From contig NC_023759.2 of the NCBI RefSeq assembly GCF_000499845.2, forward strand, positions 37,967,785 through 38,031,784: a stretch of 64,000 nucleotides of DNA. Direction: 5' to 3'. Source of the DNA: Phaseolus vulgaris. Lineage: Eukaryota; Streptophyta; Magnoliopsida; Fabales; Fabaceae. The notes beneath the pieces are model-generated. The model had not been told where the DNA came from. It saw nothing but the letters and a program-made list of their open reading frames with translations, and did not search any database. The translations under genes and the position numbers were made by a program. This document shows positions 12,501-25,033 of this stretch, piece after piece. Positions within the stretch are counted from its first letter, which is position 1, and every line of letters begins with the position of its first letter.

Positions 12501-15500
12501 TGCGATAAACAACGTTGACTTCTTGTGTTTGCGACAATATGGAAAATTATATGTAGTCATCATATAGGACCCATTCGCTAGAAAATTTAAACATTATTAT
12601 AGAAAATGCAACATTGCATTACTTTTAAAAATTAAAAGGGAGATTGAAGTTTTAATAGTTGAAAGACCAAAATGATCTAATTAAATAAATTGACAGATCA
12701 AATTAATAATTTAGCCAATTTAAATTTTTGAACGAATTCAAATGTGTGTGTTTTTTTTTTCAAATGAGGGATGTAACTTTTAATACTAGCAAGAAATAGT
12801 CAATGCTAAAATGAGTTGAAACTTAGCTTAAGAAATTTATTTCATAAGCCTAAATTGCAAATAAACTAACTTCATAATAACTACAACTAATAAGTAAATG
12901 GCACATGTTAGTTGATAAAAAATGGGTTATCACACATGAATTGATTCCATTCCGTTTTGGCGGCTATTTATTTTATGTTTGGTTTCAATTTGCATTTTAA
13001 TATAGAAGGGCAAATTGGATTTGGGAGGGATACGTAAATTACGTATCATGTACTTGGAACTATAATTGTAATGAAATGAAATTTCATTACTAATTTAGGG
13101 TTAGGTTTAGATTACAACTTTTCTTCAATAACCTCCTTACCCGCTATAAAAGGACATGACTTTAATTAACATAAAAGATAAATAAACATTAGACTATTTA
13201 ATTTTTAATCATAATATTCATAAAAAATTATTTACAATTTAATTTACATGAAGAAGTACTAGTTTGATAATCGAATCATAAGAAAACTAATCTTTCAAAA
13301 TGGATTGGTGAAAAACTGATCTCTCAGAATGTCATTTTGTAAAAAAAATTCCCCAGAGAAATTCATTAATCGATTTCTCAACATCTTTTTTCTCTACTGT
13401 GTTCTAAAAATAAGTTTAGTTTATTTATTTTAATTAACTCTGTTTTAGAACCTATAAATATATCTTTCACTTGAATGTACTAATTTGAAGCCATTGAATC
13501 AACACAAAATCCATAAATTTATTAAGTTAAATTTACATTGTTGAGAGAAATTTATTTCTATGTACAAAATTAAGAAATTATACATTTCTTAATCGGTAGA
13601 CATTTGAAAATTTAAAAATGAAAAATATTTTTTTTATAATTACAGCCCACTAATTAAATTCAGTAATCATTTACCTAATTACTACTATTGTTAAATGAAT
13701 TTATTATAACAAATCCCAAATATAACGTATAATTAAATATTAACTAATCAATACAATTATTTAAAGATTTTATAATATGTTTGTGAGTTTATAGTATTTT
13801 TAATGGATATTACCTTACTAAGACCAGATAAGTTATATTTTGCTAAAACAAATAAATGCAAAGATACTACTCATCACCCCTAATATGCTTTGAAAAAAAT
13901 ATTAATTAAACCCAACACTATTCTAAATACAATATTTTTAATTGTTTGAAAGATAAAAAGAAAGGCAATACCCACCCTTAAGCCTTAATGTGTATTGATA
14001 ATGAATTTAAACATTAAGAATTGTATATTAACGTAATAAGGAACTGTAGAATGTCTTATTAAAAAAAAAACTATTATTCCACAACTTATTACTTAGTCTA
14101 GCTTTTATGTAAGCTTTAACAATTTATGAAAAGCTTGAACAATTTAGGGGTTGGTGGTAGGCATTAGTTAATCCTTTTCTTTAATCCAATCTTAAATAGA
14201 TAGAATTACATATGTCGACTTCCTTTTTCCAAATTATATGAATATTTTATTCTTACAATTCTTTTTTCGTTCATATAATAACATAGTATAAAGACTAATT
14301 GAAACTGTATTTACATACTTGCTCCCATTCTTTTTATTTTCAAATAATTTTTTGAAAGTGTTAAAACTATATAGATTTTGTAACTTGAACAATCTAAATT
14401 ATATCAAATTCTATAATTAAATATTCCAATTAGGTTATTCTATATTTAATAGAAATCTTAGAAAGATAGTTGGTCTATTCATAAGAGGAAATGAGATCAT
14501 ATGAAAAATATAACTGATTTATATGAAAAATATAACTGATTCTTTCTTTTGTATGAATTTTGACTGTCTATCGGAAGTTTCTTGTTTAATAATAATATTT
14601 TAGCAATAAATCTTATTATAGTGTTAGGTGTACTAGTTCTTTTTGGAAAAGGAATGTGTGGGAGTTGTTTCTTTCAAAGAATAAATTGGATTCAAACAAA
14701 CTGCACTTTTTTAGTTTAGTTCTAATTAAGAAAATGTGTTGCATCCCATAAATTACTTATGAATTCATTTTTTTTTGTATAATTTAAGAAAAATCTTAAA
14801 GAACTACAACATTTCACCTTCATTGGTTCTCTCTTAACAAAAAATTTTGGACTATGGTTGAAAATAGTTTGAAGTCTAGACACAATGCAATACTCTTTTT
14901 ACCACTATGTTAATACAAAGAGGAAGCAGTTTCAATCAAATTCTTAAATTTTTTTTTGGATATAAAACACTCATGTCGATAAAATGACTTGAATTTTATT
15001 TACAATGAAAAATAAAAAATAGGTTAACTTAAACCTACTATTTGTATAATGTGTAATGGCCTATGTATACATTTAAAATAAGTCTTTAAATTTGAATAAA
15101 AAAACTTTGTTGACATATATTTATTTTGTCAAAAGAGTCTTCTGAATATTCTAGTCTTATATTGGTAATTGTTTTCACTTTGAATAGAGAAAGGAGAATA
15201 GACTTATTTACATAAAAAAAATTGTAAATTTATGATAAATAATTGAGTGAGAGCTAAATGAATCAAAAGATTTATGTTTGGTTATAGAAAATATTTTGAA
15301 ATTGAAGAAAAGAGAGTCTACTTTCATTAAGTGTTTTATTAGATAATTAAAAATATATATTCTGAATAATGAATTACGGAAAGAGAGTATTGAACAATTC
15401 GAAAAAAGTCAAAACTCATTTAAGAATAATTAAAAGTGAAGCAAATGGATTTTGGACTGAATGAATACTTTAAGACCAAACAAAAAAAATGAATTTAGTT

Positions 15501-16500
15501 AATTCAATTTATATGATTTAAAAACAATTAAAAAATTACAAAAACGAAATCAGTAAATTTTGAAGAAGAAAGAGTGATTAATAAGTCTTATAAATCAAAT
15601 AAGTGGAATTAATTGTGTGGTTTTATTGAATGTTGCTAGCTAGTTGCATTTGTTTGTTTGAAAATTTTCATCTTAGTGGGGAACTTCTTGGTTCAGTTAC
15701 TACTAGATGCACGTCAGTGAGTGAGATTCTTGCTCCAAAAAGTTTGTCGGATATTTTAGTAATCATGATGTTGATACACATTATTCATCACTTCAAACAA
15801 TAATTAATAAGTAAATAAATTGATTGCTGAATAATTTAATTACTAGGATTGCCAAAGGATTTTATTATAGAATGGAACAAATCCTAAATATAAACGTCTA
15901 ATTAAATATTAATTAATTAATATAACAATTTAAATGTATTTGTAACAGTTATTATTATAATTTTTGTTGCAGATATTTTTTTAAACTATGATATTAGTAC
16001 AGTTATCCATCGGAAATAGTTATTGTTTTAAATATATTTATTATAATTTTACCCTTTTTTTGTAGATACTATATTTTAATTTTCTAACTATGATATGGTA
16101 GTGACACAATTATTCATCAAAAGCAATGGTTAATATTGTTTATCACAGTACACATTTTTCAAAAATCATGATTTATCCCACATAAAGTTGCATAATGCAT
16201 CAAATCACTTAGTTAAAAGATAGGAGTAGCTAATATTTATGTATTATTTTTATTGATATTAAGATAATATTGGTGGTCAGAAAATAGTTTTATTAATTAG
16301 TCGTAAAAGAAGAACTCAAATAGTGTAACAATAGAATACAGTTTAAATGAAGTAAGGTTGTATGGTTATTTATTAGAATATAGTGTCTCTAACTAGGTGG
16401 TTTATTTTGTAAGCATAAAATAAAATGTTTGAGTTTGTGTAATGTTAAGAATTGAAAGGGCGAAAAGGCTTAAGGCCCAAGAAAAAAGCCCAAGAATTTG
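9586..16500. other. AT-rich intergenic region between the bHLH and POLYCHOME-type genes
   Basis: The first 150 bp are the likely 3' untranslated region of the bHLH gene. The rest is AT-rich with no reading frame over 60 codons and no similarity I recognise. Small items seen: an (AT)n run at 11939-11963, an (AAT)n run near 10905, and a 22-bp direct duplication near 14498-14540. Confidence 0.6.
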
Positions 16501-16540
16501 AAATGTGGAATATTGAAAGTGAAAGTGAATCTACGTTGGT

Positions 16541-16581
16541 CCCGCGCATCGCGGGATTTGAAATTCAAAATGAGCCGTTTC
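16541..16581 (+). promoter_or_regulatory. Cell-cycle promoter module: GC palindrome, CHR-type palindrome and MSA core
   Basis: Within 41 bp lie three motifs. CCCGCG-CAT-CGCGGG (16541-16555) is a perfect inverted repeat with E2F-like CCCGCG cores. TTTGAA-A-TTCAAA (16557-16569) is a double CHR-type site (TTTGAA), the motif read by MuvB/TCX proteins. GAGCCGTTTC (16572-16581) is, on the other strand, GAAACGGCTC with the AACGG core of mitosis-specific activator elements bound by MYB3R factors. The module sits 228 bp before the ATG of a cell-cycle gene. A telo-box-like AAACCCTA follows at 16742. The motifs are seen; their use is inference. Confidence 0.6.
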
Positions 16582-16808
16582 ATTTTTGGGCAGGGAGGAG
16601 AGAGAAAGTACCCAGGAATTGAATTTGATTTGATTGAGTTTCAGAGTTTTGGGGAGATATAAGTGCGCCTTTTTTCAATTTCAAAATTTGCCAAATCGAT
16701 CTTCTCCCAAACCCTTACTCTTCTCTTCTTATTTGCTCTCAAAACCCTACCTCCTCCTCCTCCTCCCACCACCACGGCACCACCTTCTCCCTCCGTCCCC
16801 CTCCAGCC

Positions 16809-17529
16809 ATGCCCCAATCACGTGACCGTCGCGTAACCCCCGTCGACCTCGCCGCCTCCTTCGCTCGCAACCGCGCATTCTTCATCTACAACGACCCGCC
16901 GCCGCACCGAACCCCTCCAAGAACTCTCCCCAGGGGACGCTCTCGTGCTTTTCTCGGCTCCGAGAACACTCCTCCCTCCGCGCGACGCTCAAGGGCGCGC
17001 GTTCCCTCACGCTCTCTGCTACCCGCTTGGTACCCTCGGACACCACTGCGTGACATCACTGCCATCGCTCGGGTAAGTGAAAACTCTATGCGGCGTCGTT
17101 TTCTATGTTTGAATCTTTTGTTAAATATTTTCTTTATGCGTTGTGGTTCAGGCGATTGAGAGAAGGAGAGCTAGGTTAGGGGAAGTCGAAGGCCAGCGAA
17201 CTGAAAGCACTGTTTCTACAGCCGACCAAGTAGTTCTAGAACCTTCCGAGGCTGCTTCTGCCTCTGCTGCCTCTTCCTCGAAATCTCCGAAGTCTGTCGG
17301 CGTTAAGCTTCGAACGCCTCTGGGCTGCAAAGTGCCCAAGATCTACCTCGACATTTCTGATTTACCCGAAGGGGAATCCGAAACCCTCACACCCCAGAAG
17401 AAGCTTTTGAACAACATTGACCAGGTTCAGGAGGCCGTGCTTGAAGAGTTGAAGAAGCTCAAGCGAACTCCCAGTGCGAAGAAAGCAGAGAGAGAAAAAA
17501 GGGTGCGCACTTTGATGTCCATGAGGTGA
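16809..17529 (+). CDS. PYM: POLYCHOME/UVI4 - OSD1/GIG1 family inhibitor of the anaphase-promoting complex
   Basis: Two exons, 16809-17072 and 17152-17529, joined by a 79-bp GT..AG intron; 213 residues. Family members bind activators of the APC/C ubiquitin ligase and restrain it, which controls endoreduplication and meiotic progression. Visible motifs: a GxEN box (GSEN, residues 50-53), a destruction-box-like RTPLRDI (77-83), the conserved block [24 protein letters not shown] spanning the splice site, and a C-terminal block starting [13 protein letters not shown] and ending in the Met-Arg tail (residues 212-213) known from this family. The first exon is strongly GC-rich against its surroundings, with an arginine/proline-rich N-terminus. 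The start has no competing in-frame ATG. The upstream region carries cell-cycle promoter motifs. Whether it is the UVI4 or the OSD1 orthologue cannot be settled from this sequence. Confidence 0.9.
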
Positions 17530-19362
17530 ATTTTCAAATTTCTGCATTTTGGATTCCGATTGTGACAGGCTGGGATTGGATTATACAGAAGCAAAACAGG
17601 GTATTAGAGTCATTTTACTCCACTTGGTTGGTTCGCGCAACAGTGTTTTCTGTTTGCTTTAGATTGGATCTTCTTCTCGAAGGTGCAAGAAGGATATTCT
17701 TTATAGTTTGATCTAACTTCTTTGTTAGAACTTAGAGCTTGTTTTGAGCAGTGTTGATAAATAGCATGCTCCCTTGTTCGTTCCATCATTCTTTGATGGT
17801 ATTGGGTCGGTGTTGTAGGTGTAGTTGTAAGTCCCAGTCTCTGTACATATTTTCCATATCTCCTGATTTGGGGGTTTCACCATTGTACCATTGGTTGAAC
17901 TGCTCAGGAAGTGTATTGATTCTTTTTTGGCTTCAATTTCTTCCCATTGCTTTCAATTTTCTTGCATTTTGTTATCCATTTTCTTTTATCATTCAGAAAC
18001 TGACGTTTGTTTGGCCCATTTTGCCAAATGGCTTTGTTAAATTTATGAGATTGGTAACATTTATAACGAATATTATAACGTCTAACTGATCTGTTAATTC
18101 CAACTACATTAGCTAACTAACAGATGAAATAATTGAAATTGAATTAAAAGGGGAAAAATAATAAAAATATTATGCTTTTAACTGTAATCTGTGGTTTTTG
18201 ATTTTGTTTTGGAATTTGGAATTATGTTAAGAGTAAAACTTTATTATAATTTTTAAATCAATGAGATTGAAGTAAATTTTGTTTTTGATTGAGCTTAAAA
18301 GGAATGTGAAACAAATTTAATGTTGAATAGAAGTTAAAAAGTTAATTCTATAGAAGCTGAAACGAAGGAATGTTTACGTGGCTACTAAAAAAATTCCCAT
18401 TTCTTCTTAAATGACGTTGGGGCAACGGTGTGCAACCGCTTTTGGTTCTCATTTTCAGAAATTTCAAATTTTATCCTTTTCTGAAGTGTCTCTAGTGTGA
18501 CTGTTTTCAAAACCGTGTTAATAATGGAACACGGAAGGCATTAAATAACGATTGAGCTGTTTTTTTTTTTATTACAAAATGTATCATAATTTTTGTTGAG
18601 AAATTTAATGTTTTAAATACTTGTCATTAATTTAAGATTAAAATAATTTACATAATCCAATGATTGTTTAGACGAATAATAACCTACTATATTTTTAATC
18701 CAATAGTGTTTAAATGCATTCTTAGTTACTTTTTTAAAGTTGGAAGGAAGTTCCATTTTTTCCCCTAAATTCAAGGTAATTTATTCAGTACTTATAATTT
18801 AAAAATAATATTTAATTATTTTTATAATAATTACAAATTGTTTTCATACATAACTATATTGTATACATTTTATTACTAAATAGCATTTTACTACATATTA
18901 TTTATTTTTTAAGTGTACATTTTGAAAGATGAATGAGATTTATAAAAAGTACAGGTAAATCTAAGCATCAATAGTTTTCAATCATTCTTAAGTCTTTAAT
19001 ATTATAGTGACAAGGGATGGGTTTAAAATACTGAATTCTTTTTCTGAAATTCTAAGAACGAAAAGTAATAAAAAAAATCAAGAAAGATTATATATATTTG
19101 TAAAAGAAATACTAGTCAATAATTATGTATATTAAAAAAACATAATATTTTTCAAAATAATGTTTTTAAAATATAATTTTTAACTATGTTATTAGTTAAT
19201 CTCTCTAATCGAATTTAGTATCACTATTCTCACTTATAACATATTTGTTTTAATATTAAAGTGATGAAAAAAATGAATAACTCTTGTTTAAAAGAAAAAA
19301 AAGGATGTATTGTTTTTTAAATATTTTTTAGTTTTTTCTTTTGAAAGTCTTTTTAAAAGTCT
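17530..19362. other. 3' flank of the POLYCHOME-type gene and AT-rich intergenic DNA
   Basis: About 570 bp after the stop codon is less AT-rich and probably contains the 3' untranslated region. A frame of 112 codons there (17751-18089) resembles no protein I know. From 18.1 kb on the sequence is AT-rich with no recognised feature. Confidence 0.5.
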
Positions 19363-20718
19363 TGTAAGATTGAACAACTGAATGCAATTATATTTGAAAC
19401 AACATGAATACAAGAATGAATTGCAACACAATTAAAGGAAGATAATGAAGAAAAGATTGCATAAAAGATTTTATATTGGTTTAGATCAATAAGATTATAC
19501 ATCTAGTGTCACTCAATTCAACTAGTGTCATCCAATTCAACTTTAGAATTGTTGATTCCATTAACTTTTACGAAGTTATTACAAAAGAATTAACTACAAT
19601 TTTAAAATGATATCAAACTATAAATCTTGATACCAAAAGAATATCAACTCTATAAACTCTTTTTTTTATCAGCAATAAAGATTTAATAACTAGAACTACT
19701 TTAGGGGTGGTTCAACCCTTATACATACCTATAAATTAAAATACATATTCTCAGAGCCCCATTCCAACACAAGGAAAGAACGAAAAATAATCTAACACTA
19801 CATACCCAGTAAAACACACTTCAAACATATCAAGGAACAACAAAACAACAAACCTTAACCACATAAACCAACAACCAACCCACCAACCCTCAAAATCAAC
19901 ATCCAACAAAATAAAGATACATGCCAACCTAAAACTCTATAAACTCTTACAATATAAAAGAGACGTATGACTTATCTACTCTTAATCCAAGTACAAAATT
20001 ATTGGATTGTTACAACAAGAAAGTATAGAAAAATATTACCACAATTTCACACAAGAAGCATATAAGATTTAGTAGATGCACATGCTTAATTTGAAAATCT
20101 TGAGAGCACAAATGAATAGAAAGCTCAGTTAATACTACTTGGTTATGAAAATAATGAAAATAGTACTTTGTTTATAGAGTTTTGAAAAAAATATTTAGAA
20201 ACTAAAACTAACGCTTTTAATCTATTATATAAGATGTTAATTGATTATCTTATGAATATCAATAATAAAAAGGTTTTTTAATCAATTAAACCACTTGTTA
20301 ATTGAATATCTTTTGAAAATTAATTAAAAACTTTTTTGCTTTAATCGATTAAGATAATTTTAATCAATTAAACCATTAAGACCAGATTTTCCAACTTTCT
20401 AATTTAATCAATTAAACTACAAATAATCAATTATACTATTATGAACTGATAACGAATAATTTGATCAATTAATAAAATATATAATCGATTATTTTATTCT
20501 TAAAACCTTTCAAAACAGTTTTTTTCCTTTTTAAATACATTTTAATGCATTTTAAAATGGTTATGTGTTGATTTTGTGAATACATTTGTGGTGAAAAATC
20601 CAAACAATAATTACAATGAAAGCCAAAAACACTCTAAAGCATCTACAACATTTTCATCTTTAATATTCATCATCAAAACATCATCACTTGAGGCTTGAAG
20701 CTTTCTTCAAGACCAACA
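19363..20718 (-). mobile_element. LTR of a decayed Ty1/copia (SIRE/Maximus-like) element, minus strand
   Basis: On the minus strand an LTR begins TGTTGGTCTTGAAGAAAGCT at 20718. A purine-rich tract (AAAAAAAAGGGAAAGAT) lies directly before it and an AGCAGGGGGAGCATGG region about 150 bp upstream, the usual layout of a polypurine tract and the 3' LTR. The LTR holds many copies of TAATCGATTA/TTAATTGATT (20220-20500), a feature of long legume copia LTRs. The distal end is placed at a TGTAAGA (TCTTACA on the minus strand) by comparison with the related LTR at 44.5-45.7 kb and is approximate. A small retroelement is nested at 19662-19932. No coding remnant remains beside it. Confidence 0.5.
19646..19948 (-). 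mobile_element. Small LINE-type insertion with 16-bp target duplication
   Basis: The body 19662-19932 is flanked by perfect 16-bp direct repeats AACTCTATAAACTCTT (19646-19661 and 19933-19948). It begins with a T-run and TATCAGCAATAAA on the plus strand, that is, ends ...TTTATTGCTGATA plus poly(A) on the minus strand. A poly(A) tail and a variable-length target duplication are the marks of target-primed reverse transcription. No coding part survives, so it is a 5'-truncated LINE copy or a derived short element. A related tail occurs at 61740. Confidence 0.75.
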
Positions 20719-21730
20719 ATCTTTCCCTTTTTTTTATGATGATCCACATCTGATGCATTGGAGATGATGCCACAATTTTTCATTGGAGTTTTCAAATCAC
20801 ACAAGATTCAAAAGACATAACAAGGAACTCTACCTTACTATGTGAACTTAGCTTTTGTCCATGCTCCCCCTGCTTAAGATACAAGGAAAATCAAAACAAA
20901 CAAACAAACCAAGAGTAGGAGCCCAAAGAAAATTCTAAGTTCATTTAAAAAATTAAGTACATATTCATACTCGAGCCAACATACAAACCCACAAATTATA
21001 ATATAAATAAACCCACAAAATCATGTTACATAGCATGTGCTAGAAAGAAAATATGAAAAATATCACATATGTACGAAATAATCGATTAAGAAATAAGTTA
21101 ATTGATTATTTTGGAGTAAACATAAATATGAGAAAATAATTCATTCTTTTATAATTTATTAAACTCTTACATGATCGATTATCTCTAACATATGTTTGTA
21201 TAATTATATATTAAATCTTTGAAGTCAATATATAATGTAGTGATAACTGCATTGTTGCATGTGGGATTGATCCATCTTAATAATTATAAATTACCTTGTT
21301 CAATAAAGATCATGTTGATTAATGATACATATATGCGATTATTAAAAAGTATACTTATATATAAGTATTAATACCTTTGATCAATTTATGGTTTTCAAAT
21401 CATATTCCTTAAATGACAAGTGATGAGTTCAAAAGAGTGAATATTTTTTATATGAATATTTGGTCACTAGAATTAAATAAAAAAAAAGAAAATTTGTATA
21501 ATTCAAAAGTAAATCTTTAGTTTTTATAATTATTTTAAAAGGTTAAGAGTGCATGTTTAATGATTTTGTTAACTATTAGTTTTTATTAAAGAATATAGTC
21601 TGTTATAAAACATTATTGATCAAAAACAAGTTTTGTTCTACTTGTACTTTATTTTGGTTCTCATAAAGTATTTTTTTTTATATTTAATTAATGACAGAAG
21701 TTTTATATACAAACGCATGCACAACCACTT
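20719..21730. other. Remnant internal region of the copia-like element, then AT-rich DNA
   Basis: About 200 bp next to the LTR carry the polypurine region described with it. Further right, occasional AATCGATTA-type motifs (21080-21190) suggest more decayed LTR-element sequence. No coding frame is recognised. Confidence 0.35.
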
Positions 21731-21743
21731 GCATACAGATGTA

Positions 21744-21842
21744 GACACACACGTACATAAACACACACAAATTCATCCATGCATGTTCACACACACACAC
21801 ACTCTCTCTCTCTCACACACAAACACACTCAGACACATATAT
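21744..21842. repeat. CA/CT microsatellite
   Basis: Compound (AC)n and (CT)n run, including a pure CA tract followed by CT repeats near 21785-21815. It creates a histidine/threonine-rich artificial frame on the plus strand. Confidence 0.85.
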
Positions 21843-22029
21843 ACTTCAACATAATATTCCTCCTTATAAATGACTTTGTTTACATCATACCTTATATAAT
21901 TATAATTATTTATATAATTTCAACTTAATTCAAATGTTAATAAATTGAATTTCATAATTTATTAGTTAAATAAGAAAATAGTGAAAGATAAACAAATTTT
22001 AGCATTTAGAATTGTTTTTTAAAAAAAAT

Positions 22030-22480
22030 CTTCAAAGTTTAGAAAACATCATCTCGCTTAGCCAACACAATGTTTTCCCAACGAATTAATCACATGTTAT
22101 AATTGGTCCACTCATCATTTTTCTCGCCCAACCAAAGGTGTTAGCACACCTATAAATCTTTTAATTTGCTAACGACTAAACTATTCGCTGAGACACTATA
22201 CAATTGGGAGTTTTTCATTAAAATATCTCGCTCAACAACCAAATCAATGAGAATTTTTATTTATAAAGGTCCCCACTTAAGATATGCTCATCCAATGACC
22301 AAAAGTCTCAGGTTTTTAATTTAATGAATTTCGTCTCAACAAATCACCCAACAACCAATCTACTAGGAGCTTCTACTGAACATCTCGTCCAACGACCAAA
22401 GTTCTTGGATTTTTAATTCAAATAATTTGCTCAACCAACACTTAACTCACTAAATAAGTGTGCATGAAAAGAAGGATTTT
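22030..22480. repeat. Degenerate repeats of a CTCG(C/T)CCAACNACCAA motif
   Basis: The motif family CTCGCCCAACCAAAGG, CTCGCTCAACAACCAAAT, GCTCATCCAATGACCAAA and CTCGTCCAACGACCAAAG recurs at irregular 40-110 bp steps. Such series occur in decayed legume LTRs. The flanks up to 24.8 kb show no other structure I can name. Confidence 0.4.
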
Positions 22481-22989
22481 GTGCAAAAATATTACACAGA
22501 TTCAATATGGTTCAAGAATGTGTTTCTAATTTTTTTTCCATTAACATTAATATCAATTACTTCCAACTAACCACAACTTTAACTCATTGTTCCTATTTAG
22601 TATTCTAATTTAAAAATCATAAAATCATACAAAAATTCAATTTATTTTATAAAAAAAGTTCATTTCAAGCTCAAATCAATCAAAACACAATCCTTGCAAA
22701 AATTCAATACAAGGTGATCACATTATCTTTACATCTAGATCATCAATCCTAAAGTACTATTAAAAACTTAACTAGCTTCCCTTACTTGTTTAGCTTGTTA
22801 AACACAAAATCAAGTTCTTACTCCACAAAACTCACAAGAAGGTTAAACATAAACACATAAAGTTCTGATCAACGATTTGAACATACCTTATGATCATGGA
22901 CTAATAGAGACTTATTTTGACTCTATAAACCTCACATGCGAACTCTTTCCTCCCATGGATGCAAAACTCCTCAAAATCATCTCAAGAAA

Positions 22990-24870
22990 AAGGGTTGAGA
23001 GGAACTTACCTTAAAACAATTGTTAATAGAATTTTCTTTAACAATTTTGGGCATAAATATAAAGAGAAGTTAGAAAGATAAGAAAAAAAGTTTTAGAGAG
23101 ATGTCATTTGATTAGTTAACTTTTTCTATTTCTATTTTTTAATAAATAATAAAATATTCATACTTTTTTAATTATATTATTTTTTACTTTTAAACAATTT
23201 TCTAGTTCCTTAGCTTATGATTTTTATTTTAGCACACATGTATCAAATATGTTTTTTCATAAAACAAAAAGAGTATGTATTCTTTTTCCTTTAGATCTCT
23301 GTTTTAGTTAAAATATTTACAAGTTGTGTTTGCTTGATGAAGATCTATTTTCACAATTGATTGTTGTAAACTATGTGTATATGTATTTTGGACTGTTTCT
23401 GGGCAAAGAAAGTCTAGAAACTTATTCGAACTCAGAAGTTGTTTATTTATTTTCGACATAAGATAAATGTACAGAGAGTGATGAATATTCCCATTGTGGA
23501 AGAGGAAGCATCATATGTGTCAAAACACTAAGAATTCATGTGAGTTGCTTAATTCTATAAAATTTTAAATTACAACCTTTAATAGTGTCATCTCACATGT
23601 GTATGCATTGCTGGATCTTGATCAGACAAACAAACTATTCTTTAATAGAAAGATCGATCGTGAATATTTAAAATAAACAGGAACCAAAATAAATAAATAA
23701 AAATGGAATCTAGCAGAATAAAAAAATCATGGTTAACTCTCTCATGTAAGTGATGGCATGAAGCTTCATCATGTTATCATCATGTCCTGCTCTTTAAAAA
23801 ATAGAATTATTTTTTTAGTACTTAATTTAATTAAATAATATATTTGTTATTTTCTATAAATAACGTAATTATATATAATTTATTTTTTAAGTTTTGCTAC
23901 ATTAAAACAGTAGCATGTTTATTTATTTTAATTATTAAATAATATTTTTATTTATTAATGGAATAAAATTTTAAAAGAAATTTTATGCGTTTATTCTACC
24001 ATACTTATTTTATATTAAAAAAAACTTCATTATTTTACATGTAATGAAGAATCGGTAAAAAAAAAATATAATGATGTGATAAATATATTGTTGATGTGTC
24101 ATCTAAAATTATATATGAGATAAAAAATCAATTTACTACTTTTTAATGTTGCTTTGTTAAATTGATAAATAAGAAAACTGACTTAATTGATAAAGGTAGT
24201 GGAATGGAAACTTACTATTGATAATAATAGGTTGAAAGTAAAAACAATATTTTATCTTGAAGTAGTTAAGAAAGATGAATCTCAACTATAACACTCAAAG
24301 TAATTAGAAATAATGGATTTTCAGTTTAGTTTTTTTTTTCTTTCTGTTTTTACTCTACCTATGATTTTCTTTTATATGCTACTTTCCGATTTCATTTTTC
24401 CTTCTATTCAGTCATCTTTTAAGTTTTTATTTATTATTAAATGTTCGAATTATCTTTATAACACTTTATTTTCTCTATAAATTTTCTTCTAATAAGACAT
24501 CAATGAAATTTCTATGATACTTCTTGGTAAGCTTATTTGTTGGAGTGTCTTTATATAATTTGGAAACCATAGACCCAATGCTAAGAGACTTTTATCCGGA
24601 ATAATACATGACACCACACATCTCACTAATAATTTTGTAGTTGCTATTTACATTTTTTTTATACATTATCTCTGGTTCTTTTTCCATCAACCCCTCCATT
24701 TTATTGATGAAACACTTTTCTCTGGAAAGTTATCCGTTGCATGATCTGCAAGACTCAAACTAGGTGTAATCATACTCATCTCCAGAGCTCCATAGATTTC
24801 AATCTCAATGGTAGAAACTTGGACTATTGTTTCCAAAATCCTTTACCATTTCAGCTCCATATTTGCCTAA
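22990..24870. other. AT-rich intergenic DNA
   Basis: No gene, tandem array or terminal repeat recognised. The sequence is AT-rich with short homopolymer runs. Confidence 0.55.
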
Positions 24871-24877
24871 AACATTC

Positions 24878-25033
24878 TGTTGGAGATCCCACATCGACTA
24901 GAGATTAGAGTCTTTCATTGTATATAAGTGGGTGCAAACCTCAACCCTATGAGCCGGTTTTATGGGGTTGAGTTAGGCTTAAAGTTCACTTCGTAATATG
25001 GTATCAGAGCTCTTCGATGTGGGATCTCCAACA
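24878..25033. mobile_element. 156-bp TRIM-like repeat with perfect 20-bp inverted ends
   Basis: The element starts TGTTGGAGATCCCACATCGA and ends with the exact inverse. It is flanked by the 5-bp direct repeat CATTC (24873-24877 and 25034-25038). TG..CA ends with a 5-bp target duplication fit an LTR-type integrase. Near the right end it holds TGGTATCAGAGC, the classic primer-binding sequence complementary to initiator tRNA-Met. This combination matches small non-autonomous LTR elements (TRIM/SMART type) in plants. Decayed relatives are at 40.1, 46.3 and 46.5 kb. There is no coding capacity. Confidence 0.75.

Noticed and set aside
16541..16555. Canonical E2F site before the POLYCHOME-type gene
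   Set aside because: The CCCGCG cores are there, but the preceding TTT of the usual TTTCCCGC site is missing on both strands, so I call it only E2F-like.
17751..18089. 112-codon frame downstream of the POLYCHOME-type gene
   Set aside because: It lies in the probable 3' untranslated region and flank, is rich in Phe, Leu and Ser from T-rich sequence, and resembles no protein I know.
21633..21854. 73-codon frame rich in histidine and threonine
   Set aside because: It is translation of the CA/CT microsatellite.
24990..25015. Possible tRNA-related sequence
   Set aside because: Only the 12-base initiator tRNA-Met primer-binding match is present; there is no cloverleaf or tRNA body.
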